Source of the DNA: Anniella stebbinsi
Taxonomy: Eukaryota > Chordata > Lepidosauria > Squamata > Anniellidae
Direction: 5' to 3'
DNA: 64,000 nucleotides
Assembly (NCBI GenBank): GCA_029215795.1
Contig: JARDYH010000001.1
Coordinates: forward strand, 114,540,533 to 114,604,532
Shown: piece by piece, positions 35,495 to 46,367 of the stretch
Layout of the letters: the number at the start of each line of letters is the position of its first letter
Numbering within the stretch: position 1 is the first letter of the stretch
Notes under the pieces: model-generated
What the model saw: the letters and a program-made list of their open reading frames with translations, nothing else
What the model was told of the DNA's origin: nothing
Database searches by the model: none
Made by a program: the position numbers and the translations under genes

Positions 35495-35880
35495 CTGTGT
35501 GCCTCCTCCAAGGAAGGCTCAAGAAAGAGGGCCTTTTTAGTGGTGGCTCCCCAACTGTGGAATGATCTACCCATCTGGCATCAGCATCTTTTCAGTGCCA
35601 GGTTAAAATCTCTCTTTTCTCAGGCATTTGGCAATATATGATGAGTTTTTAAACAGTCTTGGATATTTCCTAAGGTTATGGTTCACTGTTCAAAGTTCAG
35701 AAATATGTTGTCTTCATGTATATTGCCTCTGTGTCTTATGTAAATGGTTTGAAAATGTTGTATACTGTATTTTAATGTTTTTAATCTTTGTAAACAACCC
35801 AGAGAGCTTCAGCTTTGTGGTGGTATAGAAATGCAATTAATAATAATAATAATAACAACAACAACAACAACAACAATAAT
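35495..35880 (+). mobile_element. L2-type LINE 3' end with (AAT)n/(AAC)n tail
   Basis: It contains AAAGAGGGCCTTTTTAGTGG and CCCAACTGTGGAATGATCT (ORF2 end, decayed), then an untranslated part with AACCCAGAGAGCTTCAGC and a (AAT)n(AAC)n tail at about 35838-35880. It is the same family as the minus-strand copy ending at 10656. Confidence 0.85.
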
Positions 35881-35973
35881 GTCATTCCCCCATTGAATAT
35901 TTGACATACAATAAATAAATAAATGTCAGTATCTATAACAGTTACAGGGGCAAGCTAGACCAAAGGCCTAGAG

Positions 35974-36097
35974 CAGCCTTCCCCAACCTGATGTCGTCCA
36001 GATGTTTTGGACCAAATCCCATCAACCCAATCAATGTTTAGGAATGCTGGGAGTTGTAGTCCAAAACTTCTGGAGGACACCAGGTTGTGAAAGGCTG
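35974..36097. mobile_element. 124-bp hAT-like MITE with 8-bp target duplication
   Basis: The ends are CAGCCTTCCCCAACCTG and CAGGTTGTGAAAGGCTG. The long inverted arms include CAGATGTTTTGGACC and GGGAGTTGTAGTCC. Flanking octamers GCCTAGAG and GCCTAGAA match at 7 of 8. It is a very common type of small hAT element in reptile genomes. Confidence 0.88.
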
Positions 36098-36105
36098 GCC
36101 TAGAA

Positions 36106-37169
36106 AGCCTAATATTTTCCCTTTTCTTTTTCAAAAGATCTGAAATGGAACAAGATACCCTTTCATAACTGTAAGCTATTAGTCATATGAATATATGGAG
36201 AAGCTCCATTTTCAGAGAATCTCCACTGGTCTCCATTGAAGACCAGTGGCTGAAGTAGAGGACCAGGAATGAAGAAGGCAGTTGTGAACTTCCTGAAGGC
36301 ATTTGTGGGCAGCAGGATTCTGGGCCAAATGGACCTTTGCTTCGATCCAGCAAAACTATTTATATGTTTAATACCTCACTTTTCTACCAAAACCTGGCAC
36401 TTAAGATGACTGTGTTCTTAACACATTGGTATCTATTTCATTTCTTCCATTGAGATGAATGAAGCAGCCTGTGTAGGCAGGCAAACTTCAGATAAACATT
36501 GGAGCTTTCACATTAGTAGAAATTTATTGGATTGGGCTGTTTGTGTTTTTTTCAGGGTATAATGCCTTTACCATTCAGCTTCTTATCTGTATGACAGTGT
36601 AATTTCCACATACAAACTATTGGTAATATGTTTTCCACCTCTCTAGTGCATGTGCAAGGTTTAGGGCAAAACTGTATTAGATTCTCTTGCAAAGTTTCAG
36701 GTGATTATAGGAAAAAGTAACACCCATGATGATATTTCATGAATGCTGGAAGACATGTGATATAAGGCTTAATTGAAATGCCAGGAATAGTTGAGCGAAT
36801 GGGTCCTTCACACCTATTTAAGCTCCACTTAAGGAATAATGAATTGTTATGACTATAGAAAATACAGCACTCTGGTGAGATAAATGTGCAGAACATGTAA
36901 TATTAAAGAGCTAAAATATCGCTTCTTAAGGGATTGTCATGTCAGTGTATTAAGTTTAATATAATCATTACAATTAACATTTATTCATAAGTGTGTACTG
37001 ACCCTAATCCAAAGATAATGGTTTGCCACAAAGTGTTGCACAACTTGTCATTCCTTGGCATTCCAGACACCCAAGGGTGTATGGCACATGGAAAGCCCTA
37101 TTCTCTGTAAGTGCCAGCCAGGATGTGGACAAATGTGAAGCAAAGAAAAAGAAGAAGCCAATATTAAAT
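36106..37169. other. No recognised features
   Basis: A weak antisense repeat R fragment may lie near 36290-36365. Nothing else was recognised. Confidence 0.45.
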
Positions 37170-37290
37170 TAGGGTGACCATATTTTGGAAACCAAAAAGG
37201 AGGACAACATGGCCACCCTTGAGGGGGCATGCCCATCAACATGCCCAACCCCCAAGGAGATGTGCCCACCTGAACAGTGCCTTGGTCACA
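37170..37290 (+). mobile_element. Left end of a TAGGGTGACC-type DNA element
   Basis: It starts TAGGGTGACCATATTTTGG, followed by AAAAAGGAGGACA. This is the same outer motif as the 320-bp family, but the interior is different and no right end was found. The limits are approximate. Confidence 0.5.
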
Positions 37291-38074
37291 TGTCTGATTC
37301 TACAGCTCACAATTATGACAAACCTGTTCTAAATAATATGTTAATGTTAGAATCACTGAAATAAAGAACAAGTGAAACATCCAATGTATCTGAAATTAAC
37401 ATGTATTTTTAGTCGCTGTACAAATTTCTTTGTGGTAGATCAACAGAAAAGAAAATCTATTATTTTCCATTTTTCTAAAGAAAGCAGGTTCTAGATTAGA
37501 AAAAAAAAAAAGCTAAAGAACACTGTGGTTAGGAGGGGGTACACCAGTGCTAGACTAAACAGAAAATGGGAAATATGTGGTAAGGAAAGATTAGAAAGGT
37601 ACACAAAAGGTGCAATCCTCTAGCCAGAAAACAAATCCTAGAACTCCCAGCATCCCATGGCCAACATGCATAGGATTGTGGCCTAACCAGAAGCAAGCTC
37701 ACTGAGTTTAATAGGACTTATTCCCAGGTAAGGGTGGAGAAAGAAGAGAGAAAGAATGATTGAGCCACTATAGCAATCTTTTCTCAGCCTATTCAATGCG
37801 ATTTAATTAATATTAAGCAAGAAAGAGTGTCTCTCTTTAAAACATTGTAACACTTGAGATGTAATATAAACTAGATTTTCACAAGTCAGTTACTACTAAA
37901 GGTTTTGCTCCAGGAATAGCCTTTTGCAGATTTTTATGTGTACACTATTGGGAGAACTGGTGATAAGAACCCACAATATGGCCTCAGTTAGGGTTTGGTA
38001 GAAACTCATATTAACTATACCTCTATCAAAATATCTAACTACAAGTTATAAGATTACAAAATTTACATTTTATT
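37291..38074. other. Non-genic, with a short palindromic repeat
   Basis: 37612-37742 contains GTGCAATCCT, GCATAGGATTGTGGCC and AATAGGACTTATTCCC, related to the repeat at 14023. Confidence 0.45.
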
Positions 38075-38305
38075 TATTCCATTTATATTCTGCTATTTTT
38101 CCTCCAAGGAACCTAAAGCAATGTACATAATCCTCTTCTTCTCCATTTTATCCTCACAACAACCCTGTGAGGTAGGCTGGGCTGAGAGTCTGTGACTGGC
38201 CCAAAGTCACCCAGTGAGCTTCCATGGCAGAGTGGGAACTAGAATCCAGATCTCCCAAATTTCTGTCCAGCACTCTAGCCACTACACCACAACCCACAAC
38301 TCAGA
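38075..38305 (-). mobile_element. MIR-type tRNA-derived SINE, antisense
   Basis: The plus strand shows the 3' tail first (TTATTTATTCCATTTATATT), then TTATCCTCACAACAACCCTG, GTGACTGGCCCAAAGTCACC, CAGTGAGCTTCCATGGC, and the tRNA-like head with B-box complement AGAATCCAGATCTCCC and TAGCCACTACACCAC. This is a near full-length MIR-like SINE in reverse. Confidence 0.8.
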
Positions 38306-39569
38306 CATTTAATATACTAGCAATATTAAATGGGCAGTCTATGTGAAGTTCAGGTTAATTCTGGTTAACTTTGTATGAATGCCTAGACAGCATAGCATAA
38401 TTTCACTCAGAAGTAAGTTCAATTGAGTTTACTGAACACAAAAGAAGAAGAACTCCCTATGCTTCTCTTCACATTTGTTCACCTTTCTCTAGCAAGTGCA
38501 AACTCCTCATGTCAAGGAGGACTATGCACCCACCACAACCTGGCCTCATGGATCATGTAACCAGCAGATACAGTCTAGAAAGATGCTTTCAGAGCCAAGG
38601 AGATCCAAACACAAGCAATTCAAGCCAAACCACACTACACACCCACATATTACCTTGCCCCTAGTCCAAACATGGCTGCTCACATCCCTTTTTTGCTGCA
38701 GTACCACTTCTGTCTCCTTGCCTGGGCAGCTTGGAAGAAGCAACAGGTAAAGAAGGTCTCTGACACTCCATTGAATATGTCAACAGTCGGTCTACTGGTA
38801 GTAATTGGCTGGGCAGCTCTCTCTGCATAATCAGGTACTGGCTTACAATGGTGTAGTTAAGCAATTTTAGATGCTGGATGTAATAGTCTTAAAGCCCCCT
38901 TTATATCTAAAAATGCACTGCTTCACTTCAAATGGCAGGTATATCTTCCACAATGACAACTGCTACATTCCTGATACTAGAGCATATATATATATATATA
39001 TATATATATATGACATTCCACACATGTGAGGAGTTTCACATAAACTCACTTAAGGTGCAACCCTATGCATGTTTAGTCATGTTTAGCCATGCTGGCTATG
39101 GGATTCTAGGAGTTGTAGGATTTTTTCTGTCTAAACACACTTAGGATTGTGCCTTTTTTGTTTTTATTTTTATTTTGGAGCATGGAGCTTGCATCCTGTT
39201 TCTGTTCCTGTTGTTGGGGTCGCAGCTTTAGGGCACCTTAAGATATGCATTGTATATAGCGAGGGGGAAATGCCAACAGCAACAAAAAGAAGTTGATGAA
39301 ATCCCTCCATGGGAGAAAGGTTTCCCCTGGTCACCCCCCCCCCCCGCCCCGCAATCCTTTGGCAATCAGGCTTGGCCAGTCGCAGCTCCAGGTTTGGGGG
39401 AGAGAAAGGGGGGAATGCAAGCAGAGAATCACTGCCAAGCAATACAACATGCTCTTTGTGATATCATAATAATTTCTACAGCAATCTATTATTTTAACTG
39501 AGCAAAGCATATTTTTGAAAGCATATATAATGCAAATATGTTTCATCAGAAGAGGAGAAATGTAAATTA
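38306..39569. other. Non-genic; includes an (AT)n run and a C tract
   Basis: (AT)n lies at 38984-39012 and a C-rich run at 39337-39350. 39056-39152 resembles the short GTGCAATCCT repeat. No gene recognised. Confidence 0.5.
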
Positions 39570-39760
39570 TATTATTATTATTATATTTATTTACATCCCA
39601 CCTTTTTCCCAATAATGGGACTCAAGGTGGCTTACAAATTAAAACATGTACAGTTAAAACAAACAGTGATATACAAAAATTAAAAATATAATTAAACATA
39701 GTACAATTTTAAAATATTTAAAACATTTTAAAGCATTTTAAGCACACATAATTAAAAATC
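39570..39760 (-). mobile_element. LINE 3' untranslated fragment (L2-like), antisense
   Basis: (ATT)n, then TATTTACATCCCACCTTTTT, TGGGACTCAAGGTGGCTTAC and an A-rich stretch. This is the reverse of a common reptile LINE tail. A similar tail opens the copy at 61663. Confidence 0.6.
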
Positions 39761-40169
39761 TTAACTATAAGCAGTACATCCACTAGACACGCATGTGTAC
39801 CCCCCATACACACACTGTACCCCTAAATAGAATACTTTTCAAGGGCTCCATGGTTCAAATTTCTATAAATTTAAAAGTAATCAGAATCAGACAGTCCTGA
39901 AACTAGTTCCATTTTCTAGCTATCCCTGCCCAAAGCTACAATGGAGGCACACTAGAGTTGATCTAAGATTTCTCACTGGCAAATGTTTGAGAATCTGTCT
40001 TCTATGCAAGCAGAGAAGGGCTACTTGCTACATGAATAATATAATGAGTAGCTTGACTCCTGGATCTACATTTGCAACAGAACGAGGATCAAACTACACA
40101 TTATTTTAAAGATGTAGCTAGCAGTAAGGGTGGGAGGCAGGATCAGAGCCTAGTATATAGGGCAGGGAG
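39761..40169. other. No recognised features
   Basis: Nothing recognised. Confidence 0.5.
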
Positions 40170-40547
40170 GCTTTAAACCTTTGTCCCTCTCTCCACTGTG
40201 GTCCCAGTTCCAGATTGGAACACACACTGCAGCTTGGGCACACCTGCAGCTTGCACGGTCACCTGCAGCGGCTGGAGCAGCAATGAAGATTCTCCTTGGG
40301 AGCAAGGCCCGGCCCAATGTGGGTTGCCCCAGGGTCTACGCCCAGCGGCTGCAACTCCCACCTCACCCCTCAACCTTTCATCCTGGTGCCTGATGTCTAT
40401 TGCTACCACGGCCACAAGTCCCTCGTCCCTTCACCATGGGGCGTGCCACTCCCGCCTTACTCACCTCAAGCCCATGCCGCTGCTATTGCTGGCTGGCTCC
40501 CGCTGCTCCTGCCTCGCCTCTCATGTTATGCCTCGCCCGCCTCACCT

Positions 40548-40839
40548 GCCTCTTGTGCCCTGGGCTCGTGCTGCTTCTGCTGCTGCCTTCTGCTTTTTCT
40601 TCTTTGGCGCGCGTACGCACACCCCACCTCTTCCAGAAGTCTCAAGTCTCGGGTGATGAAAGCCTCGCGAGACCTGAGATTTCCAGAGAGGCATGGGCAA
40701 ATGTGTGCTCGGCTCGGCTCACCCTCCCCCCCAGCCAGTTGATTCCTGAAGGGTCTCTTAACGCTTGCATCAAGAGACCCTTCAGGCATCAATTGGCTGG
40801 GGTGGGGGGGGGGGGAGCCAGGCACAGCACACATTTCTA
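40548..40839 (+). repeat. Direct repeat copy 1 (~0.3 kb)
   Basis: It starts GCCTCTTGTGCCCTGGGCTC, contains CTTCTTTGGCGCGCGTACGC and CTCGCGAGACCTGAG, and ends after a hairpin and a G tract at ACACATTTCTA. The second copy lies about 0.76 kb downstream in the same orientation. Confidence 0.85.
40731..40800. repeat. 29-bp-arm hairpin in direct repeat copy 1
   Basis: 40731-40759 (CCAGCCAGTTGATTCCTGAA and on) pairs with 40772-40800 with few mismatches. The loop is 12 bases. A single-arm relic (CGATTCCTGAAGGGTCTCTT) occurs at about 40993. Confidence 0.85.
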
Positions 40840-41029
40840 AGGCCACTGGAAACGGCACAGATTGCTGCTGCCATTAGCGTGGCAGGAGAATAACTGCGAA
40901 AACACAGATATTACCCAGCCAGCCACATTAATGGTGGCAGTGATCGGCACAGTTCTGGAAGCCCAAACGTGTGCCTGGCTCACCCACCCCCCCCGATTCC
41001 TGAAGGGTCTCTTAATCATGGAAATGCCT

Positions 41030-41300
41030 CACCCGCCTCTCACACCGCACCTGCCTCGCTTGCTTCACTTGCCTCTAGCGCCTCATTTGCTTTTCGCACC
41101 ACACCCGCCTCACCCACTCGCACCTCGCCTGCCTGGCCCACCTCACCTGCCTCGCCAACCTCGACCACCACGCCCGACCTCTCACGCCTCACCCACCTGT
41201 TGCGCCTCGCCCACCTCAGCCGCCTCTCGTGCCTCGCATGCCTGAACCACCACGCCCGACTCGCCCACACTGAGCCCACCTCTCCTGTCTCTCGCGCCTT
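41030..41300. repeat. Degenerate CCTCGCCCACCTCA-type minisatellite
   Basis: Irregular units of CTCACCTGCCTCGC and CTCGCCCACCTCAGCC variants about 12-18 bp long, almost lacking runs of A or G. The strand asymmetry explains the paired low-complexity frames. Confidence 0.65.
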
Positions 41301-41605
41301 GCCTCTTGTGCCCTGGGCTCGTGCTGCGTTTGCTGCCACCTTCTGCTTTTTCTTCTTTGGTGAGCGTACGCATGCCCCACCTCTTCCAGATGTCTCAAGT
41401 CTCACGTGATGAAAGCTTCACAAGATTTTAGATTTCCGGGACAGAGAGGGCGGCGTTGGTCTGCACAGGAGGCCAGGCAAACATGTGCACAGCTCGCCCT
41501 CCCCTCCAGCCAGTTGATGCCTGAAGGGTCTCTTAACGCTTGCATTAAGAGACCCTTCAGGCACCAATTGGCGGGGGGGGGAAGCGAGCCAGGCACACAT
41601 TTCTA
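41301..41605 (+). repeat. Direct repeat copy 2 (~0.3 kb)
   Basis: Aligns with 40548-40839. It has a few insertions, among them GGCGGCGTTGGTCTGCACAG near 41450, and point changes such as CTTTGGTGAGCGTACGC. Its hairpin is at about 41506-41572. Confidence 0.85.
41506..41572. repeat. Hairpin in direct repeat copy 2
   Basis: CCAGTTGATGCCTGAAGGGT pairs with ACCCTTCAGGCACCAATTGG across a loop of about 10 bases at 41535-41544. Confidence 0.85.
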
Positions 41606-41880
41606 CCTCCCCCCCACACCACCGCCTGTGCACATGTGCAATGTGCCCCCCACCCCCACTGCCAACCACCTGCCCGCAGCATCAGCCCACCAAATGCGCA
41701 ACGCACCACCCGCACACATGCACCGTCGACCACACATGCACCCAGCCACCCACCTGAGCCGCCCAACCCCCCACCCACTGTGCTATCTACTTACAAGTTT
41801 ACAAAGGACACTCGCTGCTGCTCCCTCCGCCGCTGCCGTCTCCTTCAGTTTGGGGAGATCGCCTCGCCTCTACAACACAA

Positions 41881-41930
41881 GTCTCGCGAGACTGGGATAA
41901 GATGTTGGAATTCTTATCCCGGAAGTGTCA
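41881..41930. promoter_or_regulatory. TCTCGCGAGA palindrome with adjacent ETS-type site
   Basis: GTCTCGCGAGAC at 41881-41892 contains the exact TCTCGCGAGA element known from vertebrate TATA-less promoters. CCGGAAGTG at 41919-41927 matches the ETS family consensus. They are 26 bases apart at the right edge of the CpG-rich block. GGGATAAGA and TCTTATCCC form a small inverted repeat between them. No gene downstream was recognised. A related CCTCGCGAGACC occurs in repeat copy 1 near 40663, so the site may be repeat-borne. Confidence 0.35.
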
Positions 41931-42119
41931 CGAGACTTGGAAAAGTGAGCAGAGACGACTCCAGGGAAAGGTAGGGGGAGAGAGCAGGCCACGTGAGCAG
42001 TGAGGGAAGTTTGCTTGTCCCCTGAGAGATTGCCTGCCGCCATTAGCTTGGTCCGGGGAAGGTGCTGTGCCTTCCAGCCCCACCTGCAGGCCGATCCAGG
42101 GATTTTCATGGCCTGTGCG

Positions 42120-42269
42120 ACAGTGCCGGCCAAGGACAAGCCTCAAATCACGCAAAGGAAGGAAGCAATCCCCGGACTTTGGCCAAATCACGCCAATTTC
42201 CCCCCGGATGCCATTTTTACGCAATTTTTCCAGACTTGTCTGGGGGAAACCGGACATCTGGTCACCCTA
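42120..42269 (-). mobile_element. Terminus of a TAGGGTGACC-type DNA element
   Basis: The plus strand ends CGGACATCTGGTCACCCTA at 42269, the reverse of TAGGGTGACCAGATGTCCG. The preceding stretch (CAGACTTGTCTGG, CCCCCGGATGCC) fits a known style of reptile hAT-like element. The left limit is a guess. Confidence 0.45.
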
Positions 42270-42670
42270 AATCCAATTGGTCACTCCAATGGCAGAGCCA
42301 AGGTATAGGGCAGGAATCTGGAGAGACAACAAACTGCAGCAAAACATGGGAGAAGCTTGAAGCAGGAGGAGGAAGCTCTATAGTAATCTGGTAACATCCC
42401 GTTGGGAATACTGCAATGCATTGTACATGGAATTGCCTTTCAAAATCTTCCAGCAGTAACTTCAGTTGGTACAGAAATGGCTGCAAGAGTGCAAACTGGG
42501 CCTGGCCATTTCAAACATATTATGCCAGTACTTCATCAACCTCTTTGGCTCCCAGTCCATTTTTGGACCCAATTCAAAGTGTTTGAAAGCCCAACATGGT
42601 TTTGGGACTGTGGTACCTGAAAGAACATCATCTGAGGTGCATCCCTATCCACATGGTCTTGTATTAATGG
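42270..42670. other. No recognised features
   Basis: The sequence around 42370-42600 may be an old LINE fragment but is too diverged to assign. Confidence 0.4.
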
Positions 42671-42990
42671 TAGGCTGACCATATGAAAAGGAGGACAGGG
42701 CTCAAGTAACTTTAACAGTTGTAGAGAAAAGGGAATTTCAGCCAATGTCATTTGTATGAAATTAGTCCCTGGTGAAATTCCCTCTTCATCACAACAGTTA
42801 AAGGTGCAGGCACTATACTAGAGTGACCATATACAAAAGAAAGCAGGGCCCCTGAAACTTTAACTGTTGTGATGAAGAGGGAATTTCACCAGGAACTAAT
42901 TGCATACAAATGACACTGGCTGAAATTCCCTTTTCTCTACAACTGTTAAAATTACATGAGCCCTGTCCTCCTTTTCATATGGTCAGCCTA
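42671..42990 (+). mobile_element. 320-bp hAT-like foldback MITE, copy D
   Basis: Ends TAGGCTGACCATATG and CATATGGTCAGCCTA, length 320 bp, perfect 8-bp target duplication ATTAATGG at 42663-42670 and 42991-42998. The internal terminus-like motif TAGAGTGACCATATAC begins at 42819. It has the same orientation as copy A. It is the best-defined copy together with E. Confidence 0.96.
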
Positions 42991-42998
42991 ATTAATGG

Positions 42999-44116
42999 GG
43001 ATCACATGACTGAGATTTGTTTGATATCCAGTTGACTGTGGGGTGTTCACAAGTGCCCCACAACCACGTTTATTCAATACAAATGGGACTGCATGTCCCC
43101 TGCCCCTGATTGTTATGTGCTCCCAGCCTCTCTCCTTGTCATCCAGAGGTTGAGCCGAAAATAAGCAAGAAGGTACCACACAAGAACACTTAAGCATGTA
43201 GCCCCTCTATGTCAGCAGAAGCTCTGATCACACAGGGTGTGAATATCCTTCATGTGCTGGTGCTGCATACACAGTCCAATTCACATTGGATGGAGAAGGA
43301 CATAAAATATGCAAGCATTATATAAAAACTGCATGACAAAGTGTATGTTTGTTATTCAATTGGGGTTTGGTTACGGATGAATGGAACAGTCTGAACTTGG
43401 TCCATTTCAGTTTCTCACATGATTAATTCAAACATTATAGAAAAAGATGGCTGCTGTTATGGCTACATGGAAAAAAAGGTGGCTGCTGTTATGGCTACAT
43501 TGGGTTAGCCATCTTTTTTCCATACTAAGTGGAAGGGAGGGAGGGAGGGAGATATCATCATATTCCATTCTCCCAGGGATTATTGCGGCCCCATTTTTGA
43601 GAAAACTTGTTTGTCTTTTCCAACAAGTGTATTTATAGCTGAGGTGAAATTTGAACCAAAGATCTCTAAGGCTACTGCTCTGACTCTTAATCACTGTGCT
43701 ATACCAGTTCTGTGATTTATAGGAAATTAGTTTTGCCCATTTACAAAAGTTATTGAGGACCAATGGTCATGAACAGGTTGTGAGGTGGTTGCTTAAAATG
43801 TCAACACATGAGAGACATCTCCACATGACATCTGCTCCAAATGAATGTTTTTTTCTTTGGCTCCACAAACTACCAAACAGAAGGATTGTGGTGCTAGAAG
43901 AGGAATTGCCATTCCTTCCCACATTAATGGTTTGTTAAATGGAGGAGTGTGGTAGCATTTCAGGCAGCCACCCCTTCACAGCTTTTTTACATGAATCAGC
44001 CCCAATTATCTTGGGGCAAATTGGGTACACATGGGTGTGGTATAGTGAATAAAAGTGTGAGTAGTGAGCTCAGAGGTTCCTGGTTTATATTTCACCTAAG
44101 TAATGAATTCACTATA
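42999..44116. other. Non-genic stretch with a local tandem duplication
   Basis: 43449-43515 holds two copies of a 34-bp unit with GGCTGCTGTTATGGCTACAT. Near 43640-43715 and 44040-44105 there are weak tRNA-like SINE fragments. No gene recognised. Confidence 0.45.
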
Positions 44117-44326
44117 ACCCTATTCAGATGATATGCTAAGCCACGGCAGTTAAGCATTTTGAGCTAAACATGGCTTAGTGTGTCATGTAAACCATGACTT
44201 ACCATGTCATGTGAACCATTCCTAACCATGGTGGCTACATAAACATTATTTAAATATGCTCACTGACCATTTGCTGCAGAAGGATTAGAGGCCTAACCAT
44301 GGTTTAGTGTTTTGTCTGAACAGGGT
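44117..44326. mobile_element. ~210-bp ACCCTGTTCAG-type terminal-repeat element, copy 1
   Basis: Ends ACCCTATTCAGATGATATGC and GTCTGAACAGGGT are inverted. It contains GCTAAGCCACGG, CCATTCCTAACCATGGTGGC and ACCATTTGCTGCAGAAG. A second copy lies at 56528-56740. No convincing target duplication is seen. Confidence 0.7.
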
Positions 44327-46031
44327 CTTTGATTATTAATGTTCTGACTGAAGAATCACATGGGAAATACAGATGAGGTGAACAAGACCTGAGGTAAACC
44401 TTCTAAGGAAACTTCTAGGGAACTATATTTTTAAACACTGATTCTTCATTCCTTTTGGTTAGGCAGCAGCAACTAAAAAAACAAAAAACAAAATAAATGT
44501 CCTTTTAGACAACAGTGAGTACAATAAATCAAAACAAAAAGCGGCGGGCTGACAAATAAAACTCTTTGCTTGCTGAGACAGGTTCGTTCAGCTCACTCAA
44601 TAGCCTGAGGCTAACGTTAGGCTTTCCCCAGTATGTCTCTTTTTCAGTCTTTAACCCTCTACAAACTTCCCAGTATTTTCTGATTTCGTCATGAGGGATT
44701 TCAGCTGAGAATCAGATGAATAATATAAAGACTTTTATTGTGCTAGCCATTACATTGAGTTCAATGAATTTTACTTGCAGGTAAGTAGGTATAGGATTGC
44801 AGATTTAATTAGGGTTATCCCTTTCCTCACTACACTTTTTCTTAGACTCCTCCTGCTACCTCACAATATGTTCCCCTTTCTTCTCTTGGGTTTCATTTTC
44901 TACAAAACAACTTTATTGATTAGCTAAGTTAAGGCCCCCCTAAGTTATATATCTGTGAGGTAATCATCTTAAAGTAGTAGGCCAGTGCTAGGCTTGTGAG
45001 TTAACTTTAAAATGAATTAAATTTGTTTCTTTTTTCCCTCTCTCACCTTCACAACAACTCTGCGAGTTAGGCCTGTGCTAGGCCTGTGATGTAACTTTAA
45101 AGTGAATTACATTTATTTATTTTCTCTCTCTCTCCCCCACCCTTCTCCTGATGCATGGCCAGGGCCATCTTGAAGCTGCCACCATGATTTTCCTTGTCCC
45201 CACAGAAAATGAAAACTACAACTCCCAGCATACCTTTCACCGCAGTGCCCAAGCATGACAATGATTCTTTGGATTTGACTCCTTGACCTCTTATCTTCCT
45301 TTAATCCTATCTTCAATTTACATTTAGTCTCCAAAATGTCAACCTACGAAAGTCACCAGGAAAATCCACTCAGCGGGTGTAATGTTTACCTGTTTGTCTG
45401 AGCTCAGAGGAAGGAAAAGTTTGATTTCCAAATAGCATTTCAATAAGCCATTGTTTAAGGATTATGGCCATTGTTTAGGTTTTAATTATTGGATTCAATT
45501 TTGAGGCATATTAGCAGCTCTTGGACAGCCCAAAAGGTAGTAGGGGTCTCTTTGACTTTTTCCCACAAAAGGAATCCTGTGAACCCCCTTCTTTCCCCTC
45601 TACTTCTTTCTTTTTCATCATTGCTGAAAAAGTACTCCACTGTCTCCACCTTAATCACACCCCAGACTGCGCAGATATGAAGAGGTAACCAGCCCCTTAT
45701 TAACTTCTTCCTAATAAATCTACTATCTTTCCAGGTCCCCCCTTCTCTTCTGTCATCAGCCAACTTTGCCAGAGAACTAAGTCAGCTTTCTCTGCTTCTT
45801 TCTTCAGAGATAGACAACTTGCTAGCTGACTCTCTCAGTTTACTAATTCTAGTACCAGCCTCTATTTCCTTCCCCTGCCAGCCCCGAGATCCATTCCCTC
45901 AACTCTCCACAGCCCCAAATTTCTCCTCCCCTCTGCTAGTCAGTTACACCAAACTGTTTCTTTCAATGTGTTCTGTCTTAATCATTAGATTAAGACCCTT
46001 AAAACCCCTATTGCTATGATCTGATCTCTTG
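44327..46031. other. No gene recognised
   Basis: 44745-44802 resembles the short palindromic repeat, and CTACAACTCCCAGCATACC at about 45218 is a fragment of a common hAT-like arm. Nothing else could be supported. Confidence 0.45.
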
Positions 46032-46039
46032 GATGTATG

Positions 46040-46359
46040 TAGGCTGACCATCTGAAAAGGAGGACAGGGCTCATATAACTTTAACAGTTGTAGAGAAAAG
46101 GGAATTTCAGCCAGTGTCATTTGTATGCAGTTAGTTCCTGGTGATAGTCCCTCTTCATCACAACAGTTAAAGTTGCAGGGGCCCTGCCTTCTTTTGTATC
46201 TGGTCACTCTAGTATAGTGCCTGCACCTTTAACAGTTGTGATGAAGAGGGGATTTCACCAGGAATTAATTGCATACAAATGACACCTGCTGAAATTCCCT
46301 TTCCTCTACAACTGTTAAAGTTATATGAGCCCTGTCCTCCTTTTCAGATGGTCAGCCTA
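46040..46359 (-). mobile_element. 320-bp hAT-like foldback MITE, copy E
   Basis: Ends TAGGCTGACCATCTG and CAGATGGTCAGCCTA, 320 bp. Perfect 8-bp duplication GATGTATG at 46032-46039 and 46360-46367. Both ends share the ATCTG change against ATATG in other copies, a compensated change that keeps the ends complementary. Orientation as B and C. Confidence 0.96.
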
Positions 46360-46367
46360 GATGTATG

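Larger units (their letters stand above)
40170..41990. repeat. CpG-rich composite repeat block
   Basis: 1.8 kb strongly richer in C, G and CpG than the flanks. It contains a direct duplication (40548-40839 and 41301-41605), a hairpin in each copy, a pyrimidine-rich degenerate minisatellite (41030-41300) and promoter-like motifs at its right edge. Long frames on both strands (for example 40400-40840, 41406-41900 plus) are low-complexity and do not match a protein family. A repeat array is the best-supported reading. A CpG-island promoter at the right edge is possible. Confidence 0.55.

Noticed and set aside
40181..41900. Long open frames on both strands in the CpG-rich block
   Set aside because: Low-complexity Pro/His/Ala or Gly/Arg composition arising from a pyrimidine-rich minisatellite and GC content. 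No domain is visible.
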